From the NCBI RefSeq assembly GCF_024170005.1, contig NZ_JALJXJ010000007.1, forward strand, positions 1-64,000: 64,000 nt of DNA, read 5' to 3'. The first letter of the stretch is position 1. Every line of letters begins with the position of its first letter. The notes beneath the pieces were generated by a model. That model did no database searches and had not been told where the DNA came from. It saw nothing but the letters and a program-made list of their open reading frames with translations. Below, in pieces: positions 34,465-43,110 of this stretch. This stretch comes from Azospirillum lipoferum (GTDB lineage: Bacteria; Pseudomonadota; Alphaproteobacteria; Azospirillales; Azospirillaceae). The position numbers and the translations under genes are program-made.

Positions 34465-36192
34465 TCACAGCCCGTAGTGATTGGTGACCGGCAGGCGCCA
34501 GCCCGGCCCATAGGTCCGTTCGGTGACGACGACGCCCGGCGGGCTCTGGTCGCGCTTGTACTGCGCTCGCGCCGCCATGCGGCCGATTCGCCCGGCATAG
34601 TCGGTGGAAATCGGCTGTCCCACCGCAGCACTCGCCAGTTCGGCGGCGCGGTCGGCGCCGTTCAGCCCCTCGACCATGGTCGCCAGCACCGCATCCAGAT
34701 GCTCGTAGGCGCCCAGCGCCTGTTCGTCGGTCTGGTACTCGCGCAGTTCGGCGCTCGGCGGCTTGGCGATGATACGGTCGGGCATCACGGCACCCTGCGG
34801 GCCAAGCAAGCCGGAGAGCAGCAGACCAGATGATCCATGCGTGTTGCGCCAGCGCGCCAGACCGAAGACGAGCGTCTTGTAGACATCCTTCAGCACCGAA
34901 TAGCCGCCGCACATGTCGCCGTAGAGGGTCGCGTAGCCGACGCTCATCTCGCTCTTGTTGCCGGTGCTCAGCACCATCAGCCCGAGCCGGTTGGACAGCG
35001 CCATCAGGGTCATGCCGCGGATCCTGGCCTGGACATTCTCGAAGGTGGTGTCGTCCGCCGGCACCGGCCGGTCGGCAAAGACGGGGGCGAGCATGCCGCC
35101 GAAGGCGTCCATCGCCGGCGCGATCGGTACGGTCAGCAGGCGGGTACCGAGCAGGGCCGCCGCCCGTTCGGCATCCTCCATGCTCTCCGCCGAGGTATAG
35201 GGCGACGGCATGCGCACCGGCAGCACGCGGTCGGCGCCCAGCGCGTCCACCGCGACGGCGGCCGACAGGGCGCTGTCGATGCCGCCCGACATGCCGAGCA
35301 CCACGCCGGGAAAGCCGTTCTTGTTCACGTAATCGCGCAGGCCCAGCACCAGCGCCCGGTACATGGCCTCCGGTTCGTCGGGATAGCCGTTCGGCAGCAT
35401 GCCCAGCACATCGCCGCGCCGCAGGTCGACCCCGCCGTCCTCGCCACGTTCCAGCGTGATGTCGAAGTCGCACTCGCGGAAGCCGGCCTGGGTGATCACC
35501 AGCCCGGCGCGGTCCATCACATAGCTGCCGCCGTCGAACACCAAACTGTCCTGCCCGCCGACCTGATTGACGTAGAGGATCGGCAGGCCGGTGGCCCTGA
35601 CGGTGCGGCGGCCGATGGCGACGCGGACCGCCTGCTTTCCGGTCCTGAAATGCGAGCCGTTCGGCACGATCAGGATCTCGGCGCCTTCCGCCGCCAGGGC
35701 CTGGGCGACCTTGCCGTGCCAGAAATCCTCGCAGATGGCGATGCCCAGGCGGAAGCCGCGGAAATCGACGGGCGAGGGCAGCGGGCCGGGAGCGAAGACC
35801 CGCTTCTCGTCATAGACCTCGTCATTGGGCAGGGTGTGCTTGAGCACGATCTTCATCGAGCCGTCGGTCTCGATCAGGAAGGCGGCGTTGTAGGGCAGGG
35901 CGGCGCCGTCGAGCGGGCCGCCGACCAGCACCGCCGGCCCGCCGTCGCCCCGCATCTCGCCGGCCAGCGTGTCGAGCGCCGCGCGGAAATCGCGCCGGAA
36001 GCCCGGACGCAGCACGAGATCCTGAAGCGGATAGCCGGTGCCGAAACACTCGCTGAACACCAGCAGGTCGGCCTTGCCGCGATACTGCGCGCGGCGGTGG
36101 CGGATGATGGCGAAGTTGTCCCGGAGCGCGCCGACCGTGGGGTTGGCCTGGACGCAGACGATGCGCAGAGTGGTGGACGGAATGGTTGTCAT
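34465..36192 (-). CDS. nadE: Glutamine-dependent NAD(+) synthase
   Basis: A 575-residue two-domain enzyme. The N-terminal glutaminase is of the nitrilase fold with Glu (FSECFGTGYPL), Lys (LKHTLPN) and Cys (AICEDFWH). The C-terminal NAD synthase domain has the PP-loop GMSGGIDSALS and the STGNKSEMSVGYATLYGDMCGGY segment. It amidates nicotinate adenine dinucleotide to NAD using ammonia channelled from glutamine. The start at 36192 has AAAGGAG upstream; an in-frame ATG at 36246 is less likely. It is the second gene of the NAD operon. Confidence 0.95.
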   Translation of the reverse strand: MTTIPSTTLRIVCVQANPTVGALRDNFAIIRHRRAQYRGKADLLVFSECFGTGYPLQDLVLRPGFRRDFRAALDTLAGEMRGDGGPAVLVGGPLDGAALPYNAAFLIETDGSMKIVLKHTLPNDEVYDEKRVFAPGPLPSPVDFRGFRLGIAICEDFWHGKVAQALAAEGAEILIVPNGSHFRTGKQAVRVAIGRRTVRATGLPILYVNQVGGQDSLVFDGGSYVMDRAGLVITQAGFRECDFDITLERGEDGGVDLRRGDVLGMLPNGYPDEPEAMYRALVLGLRDYVNKNGFPGVVLGMSGGIDSALSAAVAVDALGADRVLPVRMPSPYTSAESMEDAERAAALLGTRLLTVPIAPAMDAFGGMLAPVFADRPVPADDTTFENVQARIRGMTLMALSNRLGLMVLSTGNKSEMSVGYATLYGDMCGGYSVLKDVYKTLVFGLARWRNTHGSSGLLLSGLLGPQGAVMPDRIIAKPPSAELREYQTDEQALGAYEHLDAVLATMVEGLNGADRAAELASAAVGQPISTDYAGRIGRMAARAQYKRDQSPPGVVVTERTYGPGWRLPVTNHYGL

Positions 36193-36277
36193 GGCAAAGC
36201 TCCTTTGCCGAATGCCGCCGGTCTGTCCGGCGGGCTTGGTCGTCATGCTGGATTGCGGCGCTGGAGGGACACCGCAC

Positions 36278-37426
36278 TCAGCTGTTGGACAAGGCGATCA
36301 GGGTCTGGATGATGTGAAAGTGATCCTCGAACATCCGTTCCGGATCGATTTCCGCGATCGGCATCCAGCGGGCCGACCTGGCGTCGTCGCCGCCGCGCAC
36401 CTTGGGAAAACCTTCGTCGGTGGCCTTGAGCTGGATGAGGAAGGCCTGGGTCACCGTGCGGCCGCGCGACGAGCGGTAGGGGTGGTCGAAGATCTGGCTG
36501 GCGCGGATACCGCCCTCCAGGAAGCCCGCCGGAACCTTGAGCCTCGTCTCCTCCCGCAACTCGCGGATCATGGCGTCCTTGATCCGCTCATGCTGGCCGA
36601 CGAAACCGCCGGGCAGGGCCAGCAGGCCGCGTCCGGGCAGGCCCCGGCGCTCGACCAGCAGAACGTGCCCGGACAGGACCACCACGGCGTCGGCGGTCAG
36701 GAAGGTCGGCGGGTAGGGGGCATCGGCCCACCCCGCCCGGTATTTGGCGATGTAGGCGCTTTCCTCGGCCAGCCGCCTGTATTCTCCGGTGCTTGCGAAC
36801 TCCGCCATGAAGGCGGCGACATTCGCCGGCAGCGCATCCTTCCATGTCTCCAGCGCCGCCGCCGCATCGGCGAAATAGGCGTCGCGGATGGGGGTGGCGG
36901 AGAGCCCCCGGCAGTTCTCGCACTCCACGGCGCCCCATTGCGGGAACATGCGCAGGTAATAACTGCTGTGGTCCTTGGAATGGCCGATCAGGCCGACCAG
37001 GGGGGGCGAGCCATCCGCTGAGCCTTGGGCGGCCGGTCGGTGGTGCTGCACGACCACGCCGTGGACCGCCGCCTGCACGTCGCGGATCCATTCCAGATCA
37101 TTGTAGCGGTCGATGAGGGGAAGCACGGTGATGCGCCCGCACTCTTCCGGCGGGAAGGCGCCCAGGATGCAGGAGCGCACTTCTTCGAAGCGGAAGGGAT
37201 TGCGGTGGCTGCGCGCCTGACGCGACGACCCGACCAGCACGATCAGATGGCGCCCCAGCGACAACGCCTGCCGCATGACGGTGAGATGGCCGAGATGGAA
37301 GGGCCGGAAACGGCCGACGAAGACCATGAAATCAAAAGCGGAAGCGCCCTGGGCGCGATCGGCCGCGGTCTTCTTGGGCAACGACAAGGTGCCGGACTCG
37401 CGTCCGGAAACGGTGGCGGAACACAT
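36278..37426 (-). CDS. nadM: Bifunctional nicotinamide/nicotinate mononucleotide adenylyltransferase - Nudix hydrolase
   Basis: A 382-residue fusion. Residues 30 to about 210 are a NadM-type adenylyltransferase with GRFRPFHLGH at 39-48 and the ISATxxR-like LSATPIRD. Residues about 235-382 are a Nudix domain with the box GFVGQHE-x7-RELREET. The first half joins NMN or NaMN to AMP; the second hydrolyses ADP-ribose or related compounds, recycling the sugar phosphate. The start is the ATG at 37426, with AAGGAG upstream. It is the first gene of the NAD operon, with a 7-bp-stem hairpin in its leader at 37454-37472. Adenylyltransferase plus phosphoribosyltransferase and synthase complete the Preiss-Handler route. 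Confidence 0.92.
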   Translation of the reverse strand: MCSATVSGRESGTLSLPKKTAADRAQGASAFDFMVFVGRFRPFHLGHLTVMRQALSLGRHLIVLVGSSRQARSHRNPFRFEEVRSCILGAFPPEECGRITVLPLIDRYNDLEWIRDVQAAVHGVVVQHHRPAAQGSADGSPPLVGLIGHSKDHSSYYLRMFPQWGAVECENCRGLSATPIRDAYFADAAAALETWKDALPANVAAFMAEFASTGEYRRLAEESAYIAKYRAGWADAPYPPTFLTADAVVVLSGHVLLVERRGLPGRGLLALPGGFVGQHERIKDAMIRELREETRLKVPAGFLEGGIRASQIFDHPYRSSRGRTVTQAFLIQLKATDEGFPKVRGGDDARSARWMPIAEIDPERMFEDHFHIIQTLIALSNS

Positions 37427-37453
37427 GCTCAGCAAGCTCCTTGCTGAATGAAC

Positions 37454-37472
37454 GCCGCAGTCTATCTGCGGC
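37454..37472. promoter_or_regulatory. Hairpin in the leader of the NAD operon
   Basis: GCCGCAG-TCTAT-CTGCGGC is a perfect 7-bp inverted repeat, 28 bases upstream of the nadM start codon. It may be an operator for an NAD-responsive repressor or a leader structure; I could not assign it to a known motif. Confidence 0.4.
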
Positions 37473-37502
37473 ATGCAAACGATACGGTCCCGGCGGGCGT
37501 TT

Positions 37503-37530
37503 CTCAAGAGCCTTCCTGCCTGCTCTTAAG
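37503..37530 (-). terminator. Hairpin terminator after the GntR gene
   Basis: On the minus strand CTTAAGAGC pairs with GCTCTTGAG across a 10-base loop (9 pairs, one G-T). It lies 30 bases downstream of the GntR stop and upstream of the NAD operon. Confidence 0.45.
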
Positions 37531-37559
37531 AGGCACTGCGTCCGGCAGCGCCGCGTCGA

Positions 37560-38246
37560 TCAGTCCACCAGGGCGCCTTCCTGAAACAGCCTTTCCACGG
37601 CATCGGCGGTTCGCTGGTAATGCTCCTTCAGGGCCGCCACCGCCCCATCGGCGTTCCGGTCGAGCGCGAAGGCCATGATCCTCTCATGTTCGCAAACGAC
37701 GTCGCGGGACTGGTTGGGCACGCTGACCGACAGGCGGCGGTAGCGGTCCGCCCGGACGAACAGCTTCTCGCACAGTTCGATCAGGATCGGCGACCGGCAG
37801 GCCGAGATCAGGACCCGGTGGAAATCGGCATGCCGCAGATCCCAATCCTCCCGTATGGCCGTCGGCAGGTCGTCGCGTTCGCGGGGAAGCCGCGACATCA
37901 CATGGTGTGCCGCCAGCAGGCGGCCCTCCCACGCCGAATCGCCATGTTCGATCGACAGCCGCAGCGCCTCCCCCTCCAGCAGCTTGCGGGTGCCGACGAT
38001 GTCCAGCAGTTCCGCGATCGACAACGGGGCGACCGAGAAGCCCCGGTGGTCGTCCGAGACTGTGAAGCCCTCCGCGGTCAGCCGGACCAGGGCCTCGCGC
38101 ACCGGCGAAACGCTCATGCCGCACAGCGCCTGCAGATCGGCGAAACGCAGGCGCTGGCCGGGCTTCAGCAAGCCGGAGCGGATGGCCCGGTGAATGACGG
38201 CATAGGCATCGCCCGCCAGCGTGCGTGCTTCGGCACGGTCCTTCAT
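37560..38246 (-). CDS. GntR family regulator, FCD (FadR) subfamily
   Basis: A 228-residue GntR protein. The winged helix-turn-helix covers about residues 10-75 (LKPGQRLRFADLQALCGMSVSPVREALVRL). The C-terminal FCD all-helical ligand domain contains the metal-ligand pattern DLRHADFHRVL and CEHERIMAFAL. FCD regulators respond to organic or sugar acids. It diverges from the 2-keto-3-deoxy sugar acid genes across 168 bp and is very probably their repressor. The start is the ATG at 38246 (MKDRAEARTLAG); longer open frame upstream is shadow. Confidence 0.9.
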   Translation of the reverse strand: MKDRAEARTLAGDAYAVIHRAIRSGLLKPGQRLRFADLQALCGMSVSPVREALVRLTAEGFTVSDDHRGFSVAPLSIAELLDIVGTRKLLEGEALRLSIEHGDSAWEGRLLAAHHVMSRLPRERDDLPTAIREDWDLRHADFHRVLISACRSPILIELCEKLFVRADRYRRLSVSVPNQSRDVVCEHERIMAFALDRNADGAVAALKEHYQRTADAVERLFQEGALVD

Positions 38247-38306
38247 GACTGTTCCTTCCAAGCGGGCATCCACATTTTCGAAAATCCTACGCTCATTCGA
38301 AAACCA

Positions 38307-38340
38307 TTGACAGCATATATGATCCATGGAAACTGTATGC
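38307..38340 (+). promoter_or_regulatory. Candidate promoter/operator for the sugar acid genes
   Basis: A perfect -35 box TTGACA (38307-38312) is followed by an inverted repeat with arms GCATA (38313-38317) and TATGC (38336-38340). The -10 region is not a good TATAAT match. Position in the divergent GntR interval suggests overlap of promoter and GntR site. Confidence 0.3.
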
Positions 38341-38414
38341 CAACGCAGCAATCCTGAAAAATGACCGCCTTGGACAAGGATCGCAAGGCCGGTCGGTGCT
38401 AAGGAGACAAGGCT

Positions 38415-39260
38415 TTGAAACTCGTCCGCTTCGGGGCTCCCGGTGAAGAGAAGCCCGGCTTGATCGACGGCAATGGTGCCATCCGGGATCTGTCGTCGGT
38501 CGTCAAGGACATCGACGGTTCCGCGCTGAGCAAGAGCGGCCTGGACAAGATCCGGTCGGTCTCGGTCGATGACCTGCCGGTGGTCCAGGGTTCGGTGCGG
38601 CTGGGGTCCTGCGTGACCGGCGTCGGCAACTTCATTGCCGTCGGCCTGAACTATGCCGACCATGCGGCGGAAAGCGGCATGCCGGTCCCGGCGGAGCCGG
38701 TGCTGTTCAACAAGGCGCCGTCCTGCATCGTCGGCCCGGACGATACCGTGCTGATCCCGCCCGGCTCCGAGAAGACCGACTGGGAGGTCGAACTCGCCAT
38801 CGTCATCGGCGAGCGCGCCTCCTATGTGTCGGAGGCCGACGCGCTGAACTACGTCGCCGGCTACTGCGTGTGCAACGACGTGTCGGAACGCGCCTATCAG
38901 CTGGAGCGTGGCGGAGGGCAGTGGGCGAAGGGCAAGGGCTGCCCGACCTTCGGTCCGCTCGGCCCCTGGATGGTCACCAAGGACGAGATCGAGGATGTCC
39001 AGAACCTCGCCATGACCCTGTCGGTCAACGGCCAGACCATGCAGAACGGTTCCACCCGGACGATGGTCTTCCAGGTGCCGTTCCTGGTGTCCCACATCTC
39101 GCAGTTCATGACGCTGATGCCGGGCGACGTCATCACCACCGGCACCCCGCCGGGCGTCGGCATGGGCCAGAAGCCGCCGCGCTACCTGAAGCCGGGCGAC
39201 AGCATCCGCGTCGAAATCCAGGGGCTGGGCGTGCAGAACCAGCGCGTCGCCGCCACCTGA
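38415..39260 (+). CDS. Fumarylacetoacetate hydrolase family protein, probable 2,4-diketo-3-deoxy sugar acid hydrolase
   Basis: A 281-residue FAH-family hydrolase. It has FIAVGLNYADHAAESG, the metal-binding Glu pair in DWEVELAIVIG, the YCVCNDVSERAYQ segment and the TTGTPPGVGMGQKPPRYLKPGD signature near the C-terminus. Close relatives act on 2,4-diketo-3-deoxy-L-fuconate or -L-rhamnonate, giving pyruvate and lactate; others are annotated ureidoglycolate lyase. The KdgT permease and the 3-oxoacyl-type dehydrogenase downstream favour the sugar acid role. The family is cytoplasmic and needs divalent metal. Confidence 0.8.
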   Translation: MKLVRFGAPGEEKPGLIDGNGAIRDLSSVVKDIDGSALSKSGLDKIRSVSVDDLPVVQGSVRLGSCVTGVGNFIAVGLNYADHAAESGMPVPAEPVLFNKAPSCIVGPDDTVLIPPGSEKTDWEVELAIVIGERASYVSEADALNYVAGYCVCNDVSERAYQLERGGGQWAKGKGCPTFGPLGPWMVTKDEIEDVQNLAMTLSVNGQTMQNGSTRTMVFQVPFLVSHISQFMTLMPGDVITTGTPPGVGMGQKPPRYLKPGDSIRVEIQGLGVQNQRVAAT

Positions 39261-39333
39261 CCAGTGTTGCGGGCCGCGGGCGATCGCGGCCCTTACGGGA
39301 AACCCAAGGACCAGAAACCCGGAAACCGGAGAC

Positions 39334-39368
39334 GCGCGGGCTTGGCCAACGGTTTGGCCACCCGGCGC
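39334..39368 (+). terminator. Candidate hairpin terminator between hydrolase and permease genes
   Basis: GCGCGGG..TGGCCA pairs with TGGCCA..CCCGGCGC in a long interrupted hairpin, followed by CTTTT a few bases on. The 284-bp gap also has a smaller dyad at 39271-39292. The permease may thus have its own promoter, or the gap may attenuate transcription. Confidence 0.35.
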
Positions 39369-39544
39369 GGCCCGGCCATCTTTTGTGACGATCGACGCTG
39401 ACTCCCGTCAGCTGGCGGACAAAGTCCGACCGGCGCGCCCTGTCGCGTCATCGTCGCCCTTCAAATCAATGCAGAAAGCGGGGAGTCGCCCTTGCCGGCG
39501 ATGACGCCTGCTCATCCATCCGAGATCTGCGGAGAACGCGCCCG

Positions 39545-40558
39545 ATGAACATCAAAGACACAATGGACCGGATTCCCGGCGGCCTGATGCTGGTGCCGCT
39601 GCTGCTCGGCGCCCTGTGCAAGACCTTCGTTCCCGAAGCGCCCGGCTATTTCAAAGGCTTCACCCAGGGCATCATGACCGGCGTCGTGCCGATCCTGGCG
39701 GTCTGGTTCTTCTGCATGGGCGCGTCGATCAAGCTGAGCGCCACCGGAACCGTGCTGCGCAAATCCGGCACGCTGGTCCTCACCAAGCTGGTCGCCGCCT
39801 GGATCATCGTGCTGGTGGCCTCGCAGTTCATTCCGGCCGAGGGCATCCACAGCGGCTTCTTCGCCGGGATGTCGATCCTGGCCATCGTCTGCGCCATGGA
39901 CATGACCAACGGCGGGCTCTACGCCTCGCTGATGCAGACCTACGGCACCAGGGAGGAGGCCGGCGCCTTCGTGCTGACCTCCATCGAATCCGGTCCGCTG
40001 ATGAGCATGATCATCCTCGGCGCATCCGGTGCCGCGCATTTCGAGCCGCAGATCTTCATCGGCGCGGTGCTGCCCTTCCTGGTCGGCTTCGCACTCGGCA
40101 ACCTGGATCCCAAGCTGCGTGCCCTCTTCGCGCCGGGCGGCCAGCTGATGATCCCGTTCTTCGCCTTCTCGCTCGGCAACACCATCAATCTCGGCACGCT
40201 GTTCTCGCCGCTGCTCGGGCTCGGCCTGCTGCTGGCGTTCGGCGTCATCATTCTGACGGGCATTCCGCTGATCCTGGCCGACAAGATCATCGGCCGCGGC
40301 ACCGGCACCGCCGGCATCGCCGCCTCCTCCACGGCGGGTGCAGCCGCAGCCAACCCGGTGGCGATCGCCGCCGTCGCCCCGCAATTCGCCCCCGCGGCGG
40401 CCGATGCCACGGTGCTGGTGGCGATCTGCATCATCGTCACCTCGGTCGTCGTGCCGGTCATCACCGGCCTCTGGTACAAGCGCTTCGGCCAGGGGCTGGC
40501 GGAGACGAACCGCGGCGACTCCCCGATGATGCCGGCCGGGGCGACGCCGGTGGACTGA
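39545..40558 (+). CDS. kdgT: 2-keto-3-deoxygluconate permease (KdgT family)
   Basis: A 337-residue integral membrane protein of the KdgT family with about ten hydrophobic segments. Its start, [24 protein letters not shown], is typical of the family, followed by [30 protein letters not shown] and the C-terminal [17 protein letters not shown]. KdgT imports 2-keto-3-deoxygluconate by cation symport. In this context it probably imports a related 2-keto-3-deoxy acid, such as that from L-rhamnonate or L-fuconate, or a pectin-derived acid (inference). The dehydrogenase gene follows 67 bp later. Confidence 0.92.
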   Translation: MNIKDTMDRIPGGLMLVPLLLGALCKTFVPEAPGYFKGFTQGIMTGVVPILAVWFFCMGASIKLSATGTVLRKSGTLVLTKLVAAWIIVLVASQFIPAEGIHSGFFAGMSILAIVCAMDMTNGGLYASLMQTYGTREEAGAFVLTSIESGPLMSMIILGASGAAHFEPQIFIGAVLPFLVGFALGNLDPKLRALFAPGGQLMIPFFAFSLGNTINLGTLFSPLLGLGLLLAFGVIILTGIPLILADKIIGRGTGTAGIAASSTAGAAAANPVAIAAVAPQFAPAAADATVLVAICIIVTSVVVPVITGLWYKRFGQGLAETNRGDSPMMPAGATPVD

Positions 40559-40625
40559 CGCTGCGCCCGTTCTTCGACAGAAATCGTCTTTCAAACCCGT
40601 CAAGCATCGCTTCAGGAGTTGGACC

Positions 40626-41369
40626 ATGACCGGAAAGCTGGCCGGCAAGATCGCCGTCATCACCGGCGCCGCCCAGGGGATCGGCCGGGCGACCGCCGAA
40701 CTGTTCGCCCGCGAAGGCGCCACCGTCTTCGCCACCGACGCCAACGGCGCCAAACTGGCCGAACTGGCAGGGCAGGGGGCAGGACAGGGCATCGAAACGC
40801 GGGTGCTGAACGTGCTCGACGATCAGGCGGTCCGGTCGGTCCTGGCCGACATCGGCCGCGTCGACATCCTGTTCAACTGTGCCGGCGTCGTGCACAACGG
40901 CACGATCCTGGAACTGAAGGACGAGGAACTGGACTTCGCCCTCGACCTCAACGTCAAGGCGCTGGTCCGCACCACCCGGGCGGTGCTGCCCGGCATGCTG
41001 GAGCGCGGCGACGGCTGCATCATCAACATGTCGTCGGTGGCCTCCAGCGTGAAGGGGGTTCCCAACCGCTTCGCCTACACCACCAGCAAGGCGGCGGTCA
41101 TCGGCCTGACCAAGTCGGTTGCCGCCGATTATGTGGCGAAGGGCATCCGCTGCAACGCCATCTGCCCGGGAACGGTCGAATCGCCGTCGCTCCAGGAACG
41201 GTTGTCGGCCCAGGGCGACTATCAGGCCGCCCGCGCCGCCTTCATCGCCCGCCAGCCGATCGGCCGCATCGGCCAGCCGGAGGAGATCGCCGAACTGGCC
41301 CTGCACCTCGCCACCGCCACCTACACCACCGGCCAGATCCACATCATCGACGGCGGCTGGACGATGTAG
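40626..41369 (+). CDS. SDR dehydrogenase, probable 2-keto-3-deoxy-L-fuconate/L-rhamnonate 4-dehydrogenase
   Basis: A 247-residue classical SDR. The cofactor motif TGAAQGIG is at residues 13-20 and NCAG at 84-87. The catalytic Ser137, Tyr151 and Lys155 (YTTSK) are present. The acidic Asp38 (FATDAN) at the end of the second strand indicates NAD(H). The sequence resembles the 2-keto-3-deoxy-L-fuconate dehydrogenase / BDH2-type SDR group. Together with the FAH hydrolase it would oxidise C4 of the imported 2-keto-3-deoxy acid, then cleave the diketo acid. It is cytoplasmic. Confidence 0.82.
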   Translation: MTGKLAGKIAVITGAAQGIGRATAELFAREGATVFATDANGAKLAELAGQGAGQGIETRVLNVLDDQAVRSVLADIGRVDILFNCAGVVHNGTILELKDEELDFALDLNVKALVRTTRAVLPGMLERGDGCIINMSSVASSVKGVPNRFAYTTSKAAVIGLTKSVAADYVAKGIRCNAICPGTVESPSLQERLSAQGDYQAARAAFIARQPIGRIGQPEEIAELALHLATATYTTGQIHIIDGGWTM

Positions 41370-41382
41370 AAGGGGAGGCCGG

Positions 41383-41410
41383 GGCGGCGAACAGCCAGGG
41401 GTGCGCCGCC
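41383..41410. terminator. Weak bidirectional hairpin between convergent operons
   Basis: GGCGGCG (41383-41389) pairs with CGCCGCC (41404-41410) in the 110-bp interval between the SDR gene and the converging ABC ATPase gene. There is no T-run. Confidence 0.3.
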
Positions 41411-41479
41411 TTCGCGCGGGTCAGCAGCAGGGCATGCAGCGCCGCCCCGATCGTCTCCCCGGCCGTCTCCCCGATCATC

Positions 41480-42286
41480 TTAATGAGTCGCGACAAGCGT
41501 TCCAAGGCGGTCCTCCGTTTCCCGTGACCGCGCGCCCGCGGCGGCGAGCCTCTGCTGGACCGCATCCTTTTCGGTCAGCAGCAGGTCGTAGGTGATGCGC
41601 GCGCCATAGGCGCCGGGATCGGTCGGATCGACCCGCACCCGGTCGAAGGCGAGCACGCGGGTCGCCAGCGTGAAGCCCTCCTTCAGGTCGTGGGTGACCA
41701 TGAAGACGGTCATCTTCCGCTCCGACCACAGGCGCAGCAGAAGCTCGTACATCTGCGCCTTGGTGCCGGCGTCGAGCGCGCCGAAGGGTTCGTCCAGCAG
41801 CAGGATCTTCGGCTTCAGGATCAGCGCCTGGGCGATGGCGAGGCGCTGCTGCATGCCGCCGGACAGCTCCGCCGGGTATTTGCGCAGATGGTCGCCGAGC
41901 CCGACCGCCGCCAGGATCCCCTTCGCCTCCTCCTCGGCCGTGCGGCGGCGGGCGCCGAACAGCTTGCCAAGGAAACGCGACCCCTCGAACTCGCGGCCGA
42001 GGATGACATTCTCCAGCACCGTCAGGTGGGGGAAGACCGAGTAGCGCTGGAACACCACGCCGCGGTCGGGTCCGGGCTCCGCCACCAGCGGCCGGCCGTC
42101 GAGGAATATGCCGCCGCGCGTCGGCCGTTCCTGGCCCAGCAGCATGCGCAGGAAGGTGGTCTTGCCGCAGCCGGACGGGCCGACCATGGCGCAGAACTCG
42201 CCGGACGGGATTTCCAGATCGACCCGCTCCAGCACCACCTGACCCGGATATTCCTTCCACAGGCCGCGAACGGACACGTGGCTCAT
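41480..42286 (-). CDS. ABC transporter ATP-binding protein (guanidine operon)
   Basis: A 268-residue ABC ATPase. Walker A is GPSGCGKTT near residue 38, the Q-loop is [12 protein letters not shown], the signature is LSGGMQQR and Walker B is ILLLDEPFG. It is of the nitrate/taurine importer class (SsuB/TauB-like). The start at 42286 overlaps the permease stop by 4 bases. It is the last gene of the riboswitch-controlled operon and powers the importer formed with the next two genes. Confidence 0.92.
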   Translation of the reverse strand: MSHVSVRGLWKEYPGQVVLERVDLEIPSGEFCAMVGPSGCGKTTFLRMLLGQERPTRGGIFLDGRPLVAEPGPDRGVVFQRYSVFPHLTVLENVILGREFEGSRFLGKLFGARRRTAEEEAKGILAAVGLGDHLRKYPAELSGGMQQRLAIAQALILKPKILLLDEPFGALDAGTKAQMYELLLRLWSERKMTVFMVTHDLKEGFTLATRVLAFDRVRVDPTDPGAYGARITYDLLLTEKDAVQQRLAAAGARSRETEDRLGTLVATH

Positions 42287-43107
42287 GCGGACCCCTTTCC
42301 GGCCTTCAGCCAGGGAAAACAGCGGGCGTTGAACAGGCGCAGCAGATAGTCCGACACGAAGGCCAGCAGCGTGATCCAGGCGACATAGGGCAGGATGACA
42401 TCCATCGCCAGATAGCGCCGCACCAGGAAGATGCGGTAGCCCAGCCCCTCGGTCGCGGCGATCGCCTCCGCCGAGATCAGGAACAGCCAGGCCGGGCCGA
42501 GCGACAGCCGCACCGCATCGACCAGCCGCGGCAGCATCTGCGGCAGAACCACCCGCAGCACGATCTGCCAGGTGCTGCCGCCCAGCGTCTGCGCCTTGAT
42601 GATCTGCTCGGCCGGCAGTTCGGCCGTGCGCATGGCGAGGTCGCGGATCAGGAAGGGCGCCACGCCCACCACGATCAGCACCACCTTGGACAGCTCGTCC
42701 AGCCCGAAGACGATGAACAGCACCGGCAGCACCGCCATCGGCGGCACCATCGACAGGATGGCGACGAAGGGCGACAGCCCCGCCCGCACATAGGGGATCA
42801 GCCCCATGGCGATGCCGATCACCAGCGCCGCCGCCGTCGCCACCCCAAGGCCGAGGCCGAGCCGGTGCAGGCTCGCCAGCGTATCGGCCCACATCAGGTA
42901 ATCGCCGGTACGCGGGTCGGGCGTGAAGGCGATCCGCGCGACCGCCGCCGCCATCGCCGACAGCGGCGGCAGCAGCTTGTCGGCCGGGTTCTCGGCCAGC
43001 CGCAGGGCGGAGGCGACGGCATAGAGCGCCGCCGCGCCCAGAAAGGGGAGGGCACCCCAGAAGACGATGCCCCCGCGCCCCGGCCGCCGGTTGATGATCC
43101 GGCGCAT
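42283..43107 (-). CDS. ABC transporter permease (guanidine operon)
   Basis: A 274-residue BPD_transp_1 permease with about six hydrophobic segments. The EAA loop region reads AQTLGGSTWQIVLRVVLPQMLPRL, the coupling helix that contacts the ATPase. It belongs to the nitrate/sulfonate/taurine type permeases. It is three bases after the substrate-binding protein gene and overlaps the ATPase start. It probably imports guanidine, or a urea-like compound, across the inner membrane. Confidence 0.9.
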   Translation of the reverse strand: MRRIINRRPGRGGIVFWGALPFLGAAALYAVASALRLAENPADKLLPPLSAMAAAVARIAFTPDPRTGDYLMWADTLASLHRLGLGLGVATAAALVIGIAMGLIPYVRAGLSPFVAILSMVPPMAVLPVLFIVFGLDELSKVVLIVVGVAPFLIRDLAMRTAELPAEQIIKAQTLGGSTWQIVLRVVLPQMLPRLVDAVRLSLGPAWLFLISAEAIAATEGLGYRIFLVRRYLAMDVILPYVAWITLLAFVSDYLLRLFNARCFPWLKAGKGSA

Positions 43108-43110
43108 CGA

